From Ilumatobacter_A sp041688325 (GTDB lineage Bacteria > Actinomycetota > Acidimicrobiia > Acidimicrobiales > Ilumatobacteraceae): DNA of 64,000 nucleotides. Below are positions 8,307-16,276 of this stretch, piece by piece. A program made the position numbers and the translations under genes. The stretch covers positions 30,239 to 94,238 of the forward strand of contig NZ_JBDNIJ010000042.1 of NCBI RefSeq assembly GCF_041688325.1, given 5' to 3'. Position 1 is the stretch's first letter; every line of letters begins with the position of its first letter. The notes beneath the pieces are model-generated. The model had not been told where the DNA came from. It searched no databases and saw only the letters and a list, made by a program, of their open reading frames with translations.

Positions 8307-9437
8307 ATGGGTATCGAGTTCTTTTTCCTGATCCTGGCGGTCTTCGTTGTTGCGTTTGGCATCGGCGTCGTCCTCCTCAATCGTCGCAAGTCCGTTGGCC
8401 AACCCGCGTCCGGCCAGCCGACACAAGTCAGGCCACCGGTTGCGGCGCCGGAGAACGACACGCTCGTTGCCGAGGCCGAGATCGACTCGGTCGTCGAAGA
8501 ACTACCCGCAGTCGAAGAAGACCCGCCCGCGGGAACGCTCCGCGAGCGCCTGGCGAAGGCCCGCTCCACGTTCGCTGGCGCAATCGCCGGTGTGCTCGGC
8601 CGTTCGGCAATCACCGACGAGTCGTTTGATGACCTCGAAGAGGCGCTCTTGCGTGCCGACGTCGGCGTGGCAATCGCCGAGGAACTCCTCAGTGGCCTGC
8701 GCGTCAAAGTCGCGAACAAAGAGATCACCGAGCCGTCCGACCTCCTCGACGCGCTTCAAGCGGAGATGACGGAGCGGCTGGCCGGTTCTGACCGGTCCCT
8801 CAACTTTGAACAATTCGAACCGGGGAACCCCAACGTGTGGATGTTCGTCGGCGTCAACGGCGTCGGCAAGACCACCACCATTGGCAAGCTTGCCAAGCAG
8901 CAGGTGGATTCTGGGCGTTCCGTGCTGCTTGCCGCCGGCGACACGTTCCGTGCGGCTGCAGCCGAGCAGCTCACTGCCTGGGCGGAGCGCTCCGATGTCG
9001 ACATCGTGCGCGGTGCCGAAGGCGCCGATCCCAGCTCGGTCATTTTCGACGGTGTTGAAAAGGCCGCTGCGAACAAGGTCGAACTCGTCATGGCCGACAC
9101 GGCCGGTCGGCTGCACACCAAGAGCAACCTGATGGATGAACTCGGCAAGGTCCGCCGTGTCGCTGAGAAGGGTGCTGGCACAGTCACCGAGACGCTGCTG
9201 GTTATCGACGCCACTACCGGCCAGAATGGCCTCACGCAGGCACGCGAGTTCGGTGCGGTCACCAACGTCACCGGCGTGGTGCTCACCAAGCTCGACGGCT
9301 CGGCCAAGGGTGGCATCGTGTTCGCCATCGAGACCGAACTCGGTATCCCCGTCAAGCTCGTCGGCATCGGTGAGACGATCGGCGACCTGATCGACTTCGA
9401 CCCTGAAGAGTTCGTCTCGGCCCTGTTCGAACGCTGA
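8307..9437 (+). CDS. ftsY: signal recognition particle receptor FtsY
   Basis: 376 residues. An N-terminal transmembrane anchor (about residues 3-25) is followed by an acidic linker and the SRP-type NG GTPase domain: G1 GVNGVGKTTT, DTFRAAAAEQL, G3 DTAGRLHTKSN, G4 TKLDGSAKGG. It docks ribosome-SRP complexes to the membrane for co-translational secretion. ATG at 8307 gives the full anchor. It is followed by ffh, its partner GTPase, after 43 bases. Confidence 0.95.
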   Translation: MGIEFFFLILAVFVVAFGIGVVLLNRRKSVGQPASGQPTQVRPPVAAPENDTLVAEAEIDSVVEELPAVEEDPPAGTLRERLAKARSTFAGAIAGVLGRSAITDESFDDLEEALLRADVGVAIAEELLSGLRVKVANKEITEPSDLLDALQAEMTERLAGSDRSLNFEQFEPGNPNVWMFVGVNGVGKTTTIGKLAKQQVDSGRSVLLAAGDTFRAAAAEQLTAWAERSDVDIVRGAEGADPSSVIFDGVEKAAANKVELVMADTAGRLHTKSNLMDELGKVRRVAEKGAGTVTETLLVIDATTGQNGLTQAREFGAVTNVTGVVLTKLDGSAKGGIVFAIETELGIPVKLVGIGETIGDLIDFDPEEFVSALFER

Positions 9438-9480
9438 AGCTCCTGGTCGGGGAACCGGCTGCCCGATAACGTGTCCGGCG

Positions 9481-10920
9481 ATGTTCGACAATCTCTCCAA
9501 CCGCCTCGAAGGCATCATCACGAAGGTCCGGGGCAAGGGCCGTCTCACTGAATCAGACGTTGATGAGGTGATGAAGGAGATCCGCACGGCGCTCCTCGAA
9601 GCCGACGTCAACCTGACGGTCGTCCGCTCGATCTGCAACCGTATTCGTGAACACGCGATCGGAGCCACGCGTTCAACGGCTCTCGACCCCGGCCAGCAGG
9701 TGGTCAAGGCAGTCAACGATGAGCTGACCCGGGCGCTCGGTGGTCAAACACTCGCCATCACATACGCCTCCAAGCCGCCGACCGTCGTCTTGATGGCCGG
9801 TTTGCAGGGCTCTGGCAAGACCACAAACTCGGCCAAGCTCGCCGCATGGTTTAAGGCACAGGGACGCAACCCGATGATGATCGGTGCTGACCTCCAGCGC
9901 CCTGCAGCCGTTGAACAGCTCCGCACGCTCGGCCGTCAGATCGACGTGCCGGTGTTCTCTGACCCGGAGGATCCGATCCTCACGGCAACGAAAGGCCTCG
10001 AAGAGGCCAAACGCCTTGGTCGCGACGTCGTCATTGTCGACACCGCTGGCCGACTGTCGATCGACACCGAAATGATGGAGCAGGTTCGCCTCATCTCCGG
10101 CGCGGTTCAACCTGACTACACGTTCCTGGTCATCGATGCGATGACCGGCCAGGATGCGGTTCAGACCGCAGAGGCGTTCCACAACACGCTCCAAATTGAC
10201 GGCGTCATCATGTCGAAGATGGACGGTGACGCCCGCGGCGGCGCTGCGCTGTCGGTCAAGGAAGTCATTGGCCGGCCGATCGCCTTCGCCTCGACGGGGG
10301 AGAAGCTCGATCAGTTCGAACAGTTCCATCCCGACCGGATGGCGAGTCGGATCCTTGGCATGGGTGACATGCTCACGCTCATTGAGCAGGCCGAGAAGGC
10401 ATTCACCGAAGATCAGGCCGAGGCCGCAGCGACGAAGTTGATGGAGGGGCAGTTCACCCTCGACGACTTCCTCGAGCAGATGCAGGCGCTGAAGAAGATG
10501 GGCTCGCTTGGCGGGTTGATGAGCATGATGCCCGGTATTCCGAAAGAGCTGAAGAACGCCAAGATCGATGACAACGATCTCAAGCCGATCGAAGCCATCA
10601 TCACGTCGATGACGATCGAAGAACGCACCTTCCCGTCGATCATCCAGGGGACCCGTCGTGCTCGCATCGCTGCCGGCTCGGGGACGACCGTGGCCGATGT
10701 CAACCGGCTGGTGAAGCAGTTCGGTGAGATGCAGAAGATGATGAAGAAGATGGGCATGGCTGGCAAACCCGGCAAGGGGAAGAAGGGTAAGAAGGGCAAG
10801 GGCGGTCAGAAGATGCCCAAGGGTCTGCCCCTCGGTTTCGATCCGGCAGCGGCTGGCTTCAATATCCCCGGCGTCCCTGGGACTCCTGGGATGCCCGGTA
10901 TTCCCAACTTTCCACGCTGA
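9481..10920 (+). CDS. ffh: signal recognition particle protein Ffh
   Basis: 479 residues. NG GTPase domain with G1 GLQGSGKTTNSAKLA (residues about 107-121), DTAGRLSIDTE and SKMDGDARGG, followed by a Met-rich M domain (about 300-430) that binds 4.5S RNA and signal sequences. The tail is unusual: a Lys/Gly-rich stretch (KPGKGKKGKKGKGG) and then a collagen-like Pro-Gly run, GVPGTPGMPGIP, up to the stop. Lys-rich tails occur in actinobacterial Ffh proteins; the Pro-Gly end is less common. The 4.5S RNA gene is not seen in this window. Confidence 0.95.
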   Translation: MFDNLSNRLEGIITKVRGKGRLTESDVDEVMKEIRTALLEADVNLTVVRSICNRIREHAIGATRSTALDPGQQVVKAVNDELTRALGGQTLAITYASKPPTVVLMAGLQGSGKTTNSAKLAAWFKAQGRNPMMIGADLQRPAAVEQLRTLGRQIDVPVFSDPEDPILTATKGLEEAKRLGRDVVIVDTAGRLSIDTEMMEQVRLISGAVQPDYTFLVIDAMTGQDAVQTAEAFHNTLQIDGVIMSKMDGDARGGAALSVKEVIGRPIAFASTGEKLDQFEQFHPDRMASRILGMGDMLTLIEQAEKAFTEDQAEAAATKLMEGQFTLDDFLEQMQALKKMGSLGGLMSMMPGIPKELKNAKIDDNDLKPIEAIITSMTIEERTFPSIIQGTRRARIAAGSGTTVADVNRLVKQFGEMQKMMKKMGMAGKPGKGKKGKKGKGGQKMPKGLPLGFDPAAAGFNIPGVPGTPGMPGIPNFPR

Positions 10921-11037
10921 CTCCGTCGGGCCAGCTGTGGGATGTGATCCTTGTCCCGCGTGGGAAGGCGGCCTGGCGCCGTTAGTCTTTCGGCGTTCTC
11001 AATTTCTCGAACACGTACTCTGGAGTGACGATTAAAG

Positions 11038-11310
11038 ATGGCAGTCAAGCTGCGGCTCACACGTATTGGCAAGAAGAAGCAACCGCAGTACCGCATTGTG
11101 GCGGCTGACTCCCGTTCGCCTCGCGACGGTCGGTTCATCGAGATCCTGGGTCACTACGACCCGCGGCAGGATCCGTCCGGCCTCACGCTCGACAACGACA
11201 AGGCTGTTGCCTGGCTCAAGGAAGGCGCACAGCCGACCGAGCGCGTTGCCAAGCTCCTCAAGGTCTCTGGCGCCACCGAGCAGTTCGAGGCCGAGAAGGC
11301 CGCCAAGTGA
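11038..11310 (+). CDS. rpsP: 30S ribosomal protein S16
   Basis: 90 residues beginning MAVKLRLTRIGKKKQPQYRI, the standard S16 start. It opens the rpsP-khpA-rimM-trmD-rplS operon, whose genes overlap or are separated by a few bases. The 117-bp gap after ffh probably holds its promoter, though I cannot point to clear -35/-10 boxes. Confidence 0.97.
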   Translation: MAVKLRLTRIGKKKQPQYRIVAADSRSPRDGRFIEILGHYDPRQDPSGLTLDNDKAVAWLKEGAQPTERVAKLLKVSGATEQFEAEKAAK

Positions 11311-11558
11311 GCGATCTCGCTCCTACCGCTGTCGCAGTTCTCAAGCACATCGTCCGCTCAATCGTCGACGACCCCGACGCCGTCACCGTTGAGGTTGACG
11401 AGTCGGGCAGTCGCCCCGCACTGAACGTGCGCGTCGGCGACGGCGACCTCGGTCGCGTCATTGGCCGCCGCGGCCGCACCGCTGCCAGCATTCGCACCGT
11501 CACTCGTGCAGCTGCCAGCAAAGACGATGTCGAACTCGACATCGAATTCCTCGACTGA
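11307..11558 (+). CDS. khpA: KH-domain RNA-binding protein KhpA
   Basis: 83 residues from GTG at 11307, which overlaps the rpsP stop by 4 bases (GTGA). A single type II KH domain with the GxxG loop in GRVIGRRGRTAASI binds RNA. The family (KhpA/YlqC) is found between rpsP and rimM in most Gram-positives, as here. It is thought to act with KhpB (Jag), which is not in the window, as an RNA chaperone affecting cell division. Confidence 0.92.
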   Translation: MSDLAPTAVAVLKHIVRSIVDDPDAVTVEVDESGSRPALNVRVGDGDLGRVIGRRGRTAASIRTVTRAAASKDDVELDIEFLD

Positions 11559-11575
11559 GCAGGCTGGAGGCCGCA

Positions 11576-12073
11576 ATGGCCCGTTCCACCCCCATCCCTG
11601 ACGGCTTTCTCGAAGTCGGACACGTTCGTCGCGCCCATGGGCTGCGCGGCGATGTCTTCGTGCAGCTTGTCACCGACCGTTCCGAACGACTTGACGTCGG
11701 CTCCACGCTGGCAACAGCGAAGGGCGATCTCGTGGTCGGCGCAAGCAAGCTGCTCCCGAACCGCCGTTGGGTCGTGAAGTTTGATCAGATCTCTGACCGC
11801 ACGGCTGCGGAGACCTGGAGCAACGTGGCGTTACACGCCGCACCGATCTCCGACGCAGATGCGCTCTGGTTCCACGATCTGATTGGCTCCAAAGTCGTCG
11901 AAGTCGACGGCACCGAGCACGGTACGTGCTCGAACGTTCTGACCAATCCGGCATCGGACATCTTGGAACTCGACACGGGCCATCTCGTCCCGTCCACGTT
12001 CATTGTCAGCCGCATCGACGGTGTGGTCACGGTCGACACTCCCGATGGGCTCTTCGACCTCCTGGACAAGTGA
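11576..12073 (+). CDS. rimM: ribosome maturation factor RimM
   Basis: 165 residues. The N-terminal RimM domain begins EVGHVRRAHGLRGDVFV (family motif G-x-I/V-x-x-x-H-G-L-x-G). The C-terminal PRC-barrel (about residues 93-165) contains LWFHDLIGSKVV. It binds S19 during 30S head assembly. The gene ends in TGATG, so its stop shares one base with the trmD start, giving translational coupling. Confidence 0.93.
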   Translation: MARSTPIPDGFLEVGHVRRAHGLRGDVFVQLVTDRSERLDVGSTLATAKGDLVVGASKLLPNRRWVVKFDQISDRTAAETWSNVALHAAPISDADALWFHDLIGSKVVEVDGTEHGTCSNVLTNPASDILELDTGHLVPSTFIVSRIDGVVTVDTPDGLFDLLDK

Positions 12074-12822
12074 TGTCTGCGCTCCGGATCGACGTCTTCT
12101 CGCTGTTCCCGAAGCTCATCGACGACTTCTGCGCCGAGAGCTTGCTTGGCAAAGCGCAAGAGCGGAACGTGCTTGATCTGCGGACCCACGATATTCGTGA
12201 GCAGACCAGCGATGTGCACGGCACGGTCGATGACAGCCCCTTCGGCGGTGGCGCCGGCATGGTAATGAAAGCCGAACCGATTTTCGACGCTGTCGAAGCT
12301 GCTGCACCGCCTCGTCCGCTGTTCTTGATGAGCCCTGGCGGCCGCCGGTTCGATCAGGCGATGGCCTTCGAACTCGCCGAACTTGCTGAGACCTCGGGTG
12401 GGTTTAGCCTGCTCTGTGGCCGGTATGAGGGCGTCGACCATCGTGTCCGGCAGCATCTCTGCGACGGCGAGGTGAGCGTCGGCGACGTCGTTCTCAGCGG
12501 GGGAGAAGTCGCTGCGTGTCTCATCATCGAGGCGGTCACGCGGCTGCGTGACGGAGCGATGGGCAACGCCGCGAGCCCGATCACTGAGAGCTTCGGTGAG
12601 TCGGGATTACTCGAAGAACCCCAGTTCACCCGGCCTGCGGAGTTTCGTGACTGGAGTGTCCCTGACATCTTGCGCAGTGGGAATCACGGCAAGATCGAAC
12701 AGTGGCGCCGGGCACAGCGGCTCCACCGGACACTGCGCGACCGCCCTGACCTGGTGGAAGCTGAACTGTCGGCTGCCGACCAGAAATTGTTGGACACGTT
12801 CCCACCTGTCCCATATTCCTGA
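12073..12822 (+). CDS. trmD: tRNA (guanine-N1-)-methyltransferase TrmD
   Basis: 249 residues from ATG at 12073. SPOUT-fold enzyme that makes m1G37 in tRNA and prevents frameshifting. Motifs visible are DDSPFGGGAGMVMKAEP, LCGRYEGVDHRV and the deep-knot segment VGDVVLSGGEVAA. The start overlaps the rimM stop by one base; the frame is open further upstream inside rimM, but MSALRIDVFSLFP is the typical TrmD beginning. Confidence 0.96.
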   Translation: MSALRIDVFSLFPKLIDDFCAESLLGKAQERNVLDLRTHDIREQTSDVHGTVDDSPFGGGAGMVMKAEPIFDAVEAAAPPRPLFLMSPGGRRFDQAMAFELAELAETSGGFSLLCGRYEGVDHRVRQHLCDGEVSVGDVVLSGGEVAACLIIEAVTRLRDGAMGNAASPITESFGESGLLEEPQFTRPAEFRDWSVPDILRSGNHGKIEQWRRAQRLHRTLRDRPDLVEAELSAADQKLLDTFPPVPYS

Positions 12823-12847
12823 TTCGCCCGTATCATCTACTGGCCCT

Positions 12848-12869
12848 GACAGCGCGGGTCCGCGCTGTC
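12848..12869 (+). other. 10-bp GC hairpin in rplS leader
   Basis: GACAGCGCGG (12848-12857) and CCGCGCTGTC (12860-12869) form a perfect stem closed by GT, 38 bases before the rplS start. There is no T-run, so it is not a classic terminator. It may be an attenuating or stabilising structure in the L19 leader, or an mRNA processing site. Confidence 0.55.
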
Positions 12870-12906
12870 ATCACACTCTCGACTCGATTCACTTGGACGT
12901 AACGCC

Positions 12907-13254
12907 ATGAAAGCCACCGACATCATCGACAACGATTCGCTCCGGACTGACATTCCAGAGTTCCAGGCAGGCGACGAGCTGAAGGTCCACGTGCGCGTGG
13001 TCGAGGGCGGCAAAGAGCGCATCCAGGTCTTCCAGGGTGACGTCATCGCCATTCAAGGCGGCGGCCTGCAGGAGACCTACACGGTCCGCAAGCTCAGCTA
13101 CGGCGTCGGAGTCGAACGCACCTTCCCGATGCATACTCCGACCGTCTCGAAGATCGAAGTCATGAAGCGCGGCGACGTGCGTCGTGCGAAGCTCTACTAC
13201 CTCCGGGATCGCAAGGGCAAGGCTGCCAAGATCCGCGAGAAGCGCACCTTCTGA
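12907..13254 (+). CDS. rplS: 50S ribosomal protein L19
   Basis: 115 residues. The family signature in FQAGDELKVHVRVVEGGKER and the segment GVGVERTFPMHTP identify L19, which lies at the 30S-50S interface. It is the last ribosomal gene of the rpsP operon. In many actinobacteria lepB and rnhB come between rplS and yraN; here yraN follows directly after 107 bases. Confidence 0.97.
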   Translation: MKATDIIDNDSLRTDIPEFQAGDELKVHVRVVEGGKERIQVFQGDVIAIQGGGLQETYTVRKLSYGVGVERTFPMHTPTVSKIEVMKRGDVRRAKLYYLRDRKGKAAKIREKRTF

Positions 13255-13361
13255 TGCGCTGGCCGGCGTTGTGTCGGCCACCAATCGAACGGTCGCATTA
13301 AGCGATCGTTCCCCTCGGGCTGATTGCCCCAGCAAGTACCTACTGCTGGAGGAACGCGCCC

Positions 13362-13733
13362 ATGGGCACACCCGAAAGATCACACGAACCCGATCTGCGT
13401 AACCGCGCCCGAGGCCAGTGGGGTGAGAACCTTGCCGCTCGCCACTACGAACGGCTCGGATGTCCGGTGATCGATCGCAACTGGCGATCATCGACCGGCG
13501 AACTCGACCTCATCGTGCTCGACGGCGATGTGCACGTTTTCTGTGAGGTGAAGACCCGCGCGTCCGACCTATACGGGCCTGCTGCCGCTGCAGTGACGGT
13601 GGCGAAACAGCGTCGTATTCGCCAGCTCGGCGTCGAGTGGCTGCGAGCCCATGATCTCGGCCATATGCCTGTCCGTTTCGACGTCGCTGCAGTCACCGGC
13701 AACCACGTCGAACTGATCACGAACGCCTTCTGA
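13362..13733 (+). CDS. yraN: YraN family (UPF0102) endonuclease-like protein
   Basis: 123 residues. The restriction-endonuclease-like fold of UPF0102 is visible: GENLAARHYERLG then NWRSSTGELDLIVLDGD and VFCEVKTR, giving the E-D-ExK metal-site pattern. The cellular role is unknown. The ATG at 13362 follows a purine-rich stretch (CTGGAGGAA). The stop shares one base with a possible ATG at 13733 that would lengthen the next gene. Confidence 0.88.
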   Translation: MGTPERSHEPDLRNRARGQWGENLAARHYERLGCPVIDRNWRSSTGELDLIVLDGDVHVFCEVKTRASDLYGPAAAAVTVAKQRRIRQLGVEWLRAHDLGHMPVRFDVAAVTGNHVELITNAF

Positions 13734-13763
13734 TGGCCGACCTTGTGGCTGCAGCTCCCGAGG

Positions 13764-13778
13764 TATACCGTGGGTATA
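13764..13778. promoter_or_regulatory. inverted repeat / -10-like box at antitoxin start
   Basis: TATACC (13764-13769) and GGTATA (13773-13778) form an inverted repeat with a 3-base centre ending on the A of the antitoxin ATG. TATACC also resembles a -10 box placed about 9 bases before the ATG, which would give a leaderless transcript. This fits an autoregulated toxin-antitoxin promoter/operator. It is inference from sequence only. Confidence 0.45.
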
Positions 13779-14014
13779 TGGATTCCACGACGATCAAGGT
13801 GAGCGTCGCGACCCGTGACCGAATTAGGTCGTTCGGCGGGGCGACGCACGAGGAGACGATCATCGAGGCACTCGATTTGCTCGACGCCCGAGAGTTTTGG
13901 GCTGAAGCGGACGTTGCGGCGGCGTTCGTGAAGACGTTGCCTGCCGAGGAGCAGGCGCGAAGAAAAGCTGAGATGGACGAACTCGATGCAGCGTTCGACG
14001 CCCTCGATGGCTGA
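13778..14014 (+). CDS. antitoxin, ribbon-helix-helix-like (type II TA)
   Basis: 78 residues from ATG at 13778; an alternative ATG at 13733, overlapping the yraN stop, would give 93 residues. The N-terminus MDSTTIKVSVATRDRI followed by THEETIIEAL looks like a short beta strand plus helices of a ribbon-helix-helix DNA-binding domain. The C-terminal half is acidic and helical, as expected for a toxin-neutralising tail. It overlaps the downstream MazF-like gene by 8 bases, a typical TA arrangement. The family assignment is by pattern, not by a recognised name. Confidence 0.7.
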   Translation: MDSTTIKVSVATRDRIRSFGGATHEETIIEALDLLDAREFWAEADVAAAFVKTLPAEEQARRKAEMDELDAAFDALDG

Positions 14015-14300
14015 TGCCGGCGACATCCACCTCGCCGACGTCGGTGGAGGCTTGCGGCGTCGGGTGCTGGTGGTGAGCACTGGCCGATTCCATCGTGCGG
14101 CCGAGCGAGCTCTCGTCGCTCCAGCGGTGACCGTGCCAGCGGACGAACCTCAGCCGCCATGGCGAATTGCTGTCGGGGCCGACATCTTCGCTCTCGATGC
14201 GCTCCGCGCCGTCGATCTCGGCCAGTTGCTCGAACCAGTCGGTCACGCAGATCGCGATGCCTGTGAGCGCGTTCGGCGAGCGCTTCGGGCAATCACCTGA
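14007..14300 (+). CDS. MazF/PemK-family toxin
   Basis: 97 residues from ATG at 14007, 8 bases inside the antitoxin end. The start GDIHLADVGGG and the strand RRRVLVVS match the MazF/PemK pattern GDI-x-x-ADL then RPVLVVS. The C-terminal part ALDALRAVDLGQLLEPVG matches the family's segment for RSVD...RLL. MazF proteins are sequence-specific mRNA endoribonucleases blocked by the cognate antitoxin. The pair sits between yraN and the SulP gene as a likely acquired module. Confidence 0.75.
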   Translation: MADAGDIHLADVGGGLRRRVLVVSTGRFHRAAERALVAPAVTVPADEPQPPWRIAVGADIFALDALRAVDLGQLLEPVGHADRDACERVRRALRAIT

Positions 14301-14318
14301 TCTGAGCGCTCGGGTCGA

Positions 14319-14429
14319 TCAGCCGAAGAATGCCCAACCGAGCAGGCCCAGAGCCGCAGCGAGGCACACGGCAACGAGGGCGTAGTCGAACGGCTTTGCG
14401 TTGTACGGGCGGTTCGGGTCGAATCCCAC
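14319..14429 (-). CDS. 36-residue single-span membrane protein
   Basis: Reading frame from GTG at 14429 to TGA at 14319. The protein begins with a polar GFDPNRPYNAKPFDYAL stretch followed by a hydrophobic span (VAVCLAAALGLLGWAFF) to the end. This polar-start, single-span architecture is typical of small actinobacterial membrane proteins. The only in-frame start is this GTG; an AATACT box about 9 bases upstream would make the mRNA leaderless. It is convergent with the MazF-like gene. Function unknown. Confidence 0.5.
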   Translation of the reverse strand: MGFDPNRPYNAKPFDYALVAVCLAAALGLLGWAFFG

Positions 14430-14711
14430 CGCTCCAGTATTGCGGCATCAGTCGCCGAACCGCACGGCAGTACGCACGGCGGCAACGATCTACATGAGTG
14501 CAAAAGCCGACGTTGGTCGATCTCGCGTTCGGCCCGGATCATGCGTCCGGATGATTATGAAGTCATGTGAGGTCCTGGTGTGACAGATACACCATTGAAC
14601 GATCACACATTCACAACCCGTGTTTCCATATCCTAGGAGACTTCGTGGCCCGAGGAGACTGGCGGGCAGGAATCCCCCACCCCTCCCCAAGTTTTCTCCA
14701 GGAGCCTCGCT
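14430..14711. other. 282-bp intergenic region upstream of SulP gene
   Basis: No convincing gene. The part from 14550 to 14640 is less GC-rich than its surroundings and probably holds the SulP promoter. AGGAGACT occurs twice (about 14634 and 14653) and an AGGAG ribosome binding site precedes the TTG start. I see no recognisable riboswitch. Confidence 0.4.
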
Positions 14712-16235
14712 TTGACCACTACTACTCTCGATCAACAGACGCGCGCCAGCTTGCGCAGCCGCTTCCACGGTGCATGGCTGTCGAACCCCAAAGCCGACCT
14801 GCTGTCGGGCCTGGTCGTCGCACTCGCGTTGATTCCTGAGGCAATTTCGTTCTCCATCATCGCCGGCGTCGACCCCAAGGTGGGGCTCTACGCATCGTTC
14901 TCGATCGCCATCATCATCTCGATGGTCGGTGGGCGCGCCGGCATGATCTCGGCCGCCACCGGCGCCATGGCGCTGGTCATTGTCCCGCTCGTTGAGGACT
15001 ACGGCGTGCAGTACCTGTTTGCCGCAACTGTGCTCGCCGGTGTGCTGCAGGTCGTCTTCGGTTGGCTCGGTGTCGGCTACCTCATGCGATTCGTGCCGCG
15101 CACTGTGATGCTCGGCTTCGTCAACGCCTTGGCAATCCTGATCTTCCTCGCACAAATCCCGCACATCCTCCTCGAAGACGGCGACAAGGATCAGCTTCCG
15201 TTGAACATCGCGTTCATCGTCGCCGGCCTCGCCATTATCTACGGCCTGCCCCGCGTCACCAAGCTGATGCCGTCGCCGCTCGTTGCGATCAGCGTCCTCG
15301 CTGCTGGTGCCATTTACTTCGACTGGTCGCTGCCAACCGTCGGCGACATGGGCGCACTGCCGAACGCCCTACCCGGCTTCGGTCTGCCCAACATCCCCTA
15401 CACCTGGGAAACGTTCAGCATCATCTTCCCGTTCTCGCTGACGCTCACGTTCGTCGGTCTTCTCGAGTCGCTGCTTACAGCGCAGCTACTCGACGACCTG
15501 ACCGACACCGACTCCGACAAGAATCTGGAGTCCCGCGGCCAGGGCATCGCCAACGTCTTCACCGGCTTCTTCGGTGGTATGGCCGGCTGCGCCATGATCG
15601 GACAGTCGATGATCAACTACCGCTCGGGCGGTCGCACCCGGCTGTCGACGCTCGCTTCTGGTGTGTTCCTGCTGATTCTGATCATGGTACTTGGCGACCT
15701 CGTCGCCCAGATCCCGATGGCAGCCCTCGTCGCCGTGATGATCATGGTCGCGATCGGTACGTTCAATTGGAAGAGCATCATGCCGAAAACGACGCAGTCG
15801 ATGCCGAAATCTGAGACCATGGTCATGGCCGGCACGGTCATTGTGGTTGTCGTCACTCACAACCTTGCCTATGGCGTCGCTGCGGGTGTGCTGCTGTCGG
15901 CGGTCGTCTTCGTCCGTAAGGTCAGCCACGTTGTCGGCGTCACGAGCGTGCTCGACCCCGACAACCATGAGCGCCTCTACGCCGTCAGCGGCCAGCTGTT
16001 CTTCGCCTCGACGAACGACCTCGTGCACCAGTTTGATTACGACGCCGTCAAGGTCAAACGTGTCGAAATCGACTGCACCGACGCTCGCATCTGGGATACG
16101 TCAGCGGTCGTCGCCCTGAACGCAGTGGTCGCCAAGTTCGCCGAGCGCGGGATCGAAGCACACTTGGTCGGGATGAACCCGCACGCCGCAGATCTGCACA
16201 CGCGGACCAAGGAAATCGTCTCCTCAGATCACTGA
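14712..16235 (+). CDS. SulP family anion transporter
   Basis: 507 residues from TTG at 14712, preceded by AGGAG. About 11 transmembrane helices follow a 30-residue cytoplasmic start; the SulP signature region includes PKVGLYASF and a GGRAGMISAATGAMA segment. A C-terminal STAS domain (about residues 425-500) ends the protein. SulP proteins move sulfate, bicarbonate or other anions with H+ or Na+; the substrate cannot be read from the sequence. It stands alone, with no sulfur-assimilation or carbonic anhydrase gene adjacent. Confidence 0.88.
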   Translation: MTTTTLDQQTRASLRSRFHGAWLSNPKADLLSGLVVALALIPEAISFSIIAGVDPKVGLYASFSIAIIISMVGGRAGMISAATGAMALVIVPLVEDYGVQYLFAATVLAGVLQVVFGWLGVGYLMRFVPRTVMLGFVNALAILIFLAQIPHILLEDGDKDQLPLNIAFIVAGLAIIYGLPRVTKLMPSPLVAISVLAAGAIYFDWSLPTVGDMGALPNALPGFGLPNIPYTWETFSIIFPFSLTLTFVGLLESLLTAQLLDDLTDTDSDKNLESRGQGIANVFTGFFGGMAGCAMIGQSMINYRSGGRTRLSTLASGVFLLILIMVLGDLVAQIPMAALVAVMIMVAIGTFNWKSIMPKTTQSMPKSETMVMAGTVIVVVVTHNLAYGVAAGVLLSAVVFVRKVSHVVGVTSVLDPDNHERLYAVSGQLFFASTNDLVHQFDYDAVKVKRVEIDCTDARIWDTSAVVALNAVVAKFAERGIEAHLVGMNPHAADLHTRTKEIVSSDH

Positions 16236-16276
16236 CCGTTCGAGATGACCAGTGCCAGCCGTGTCCGGTTCGTAAG

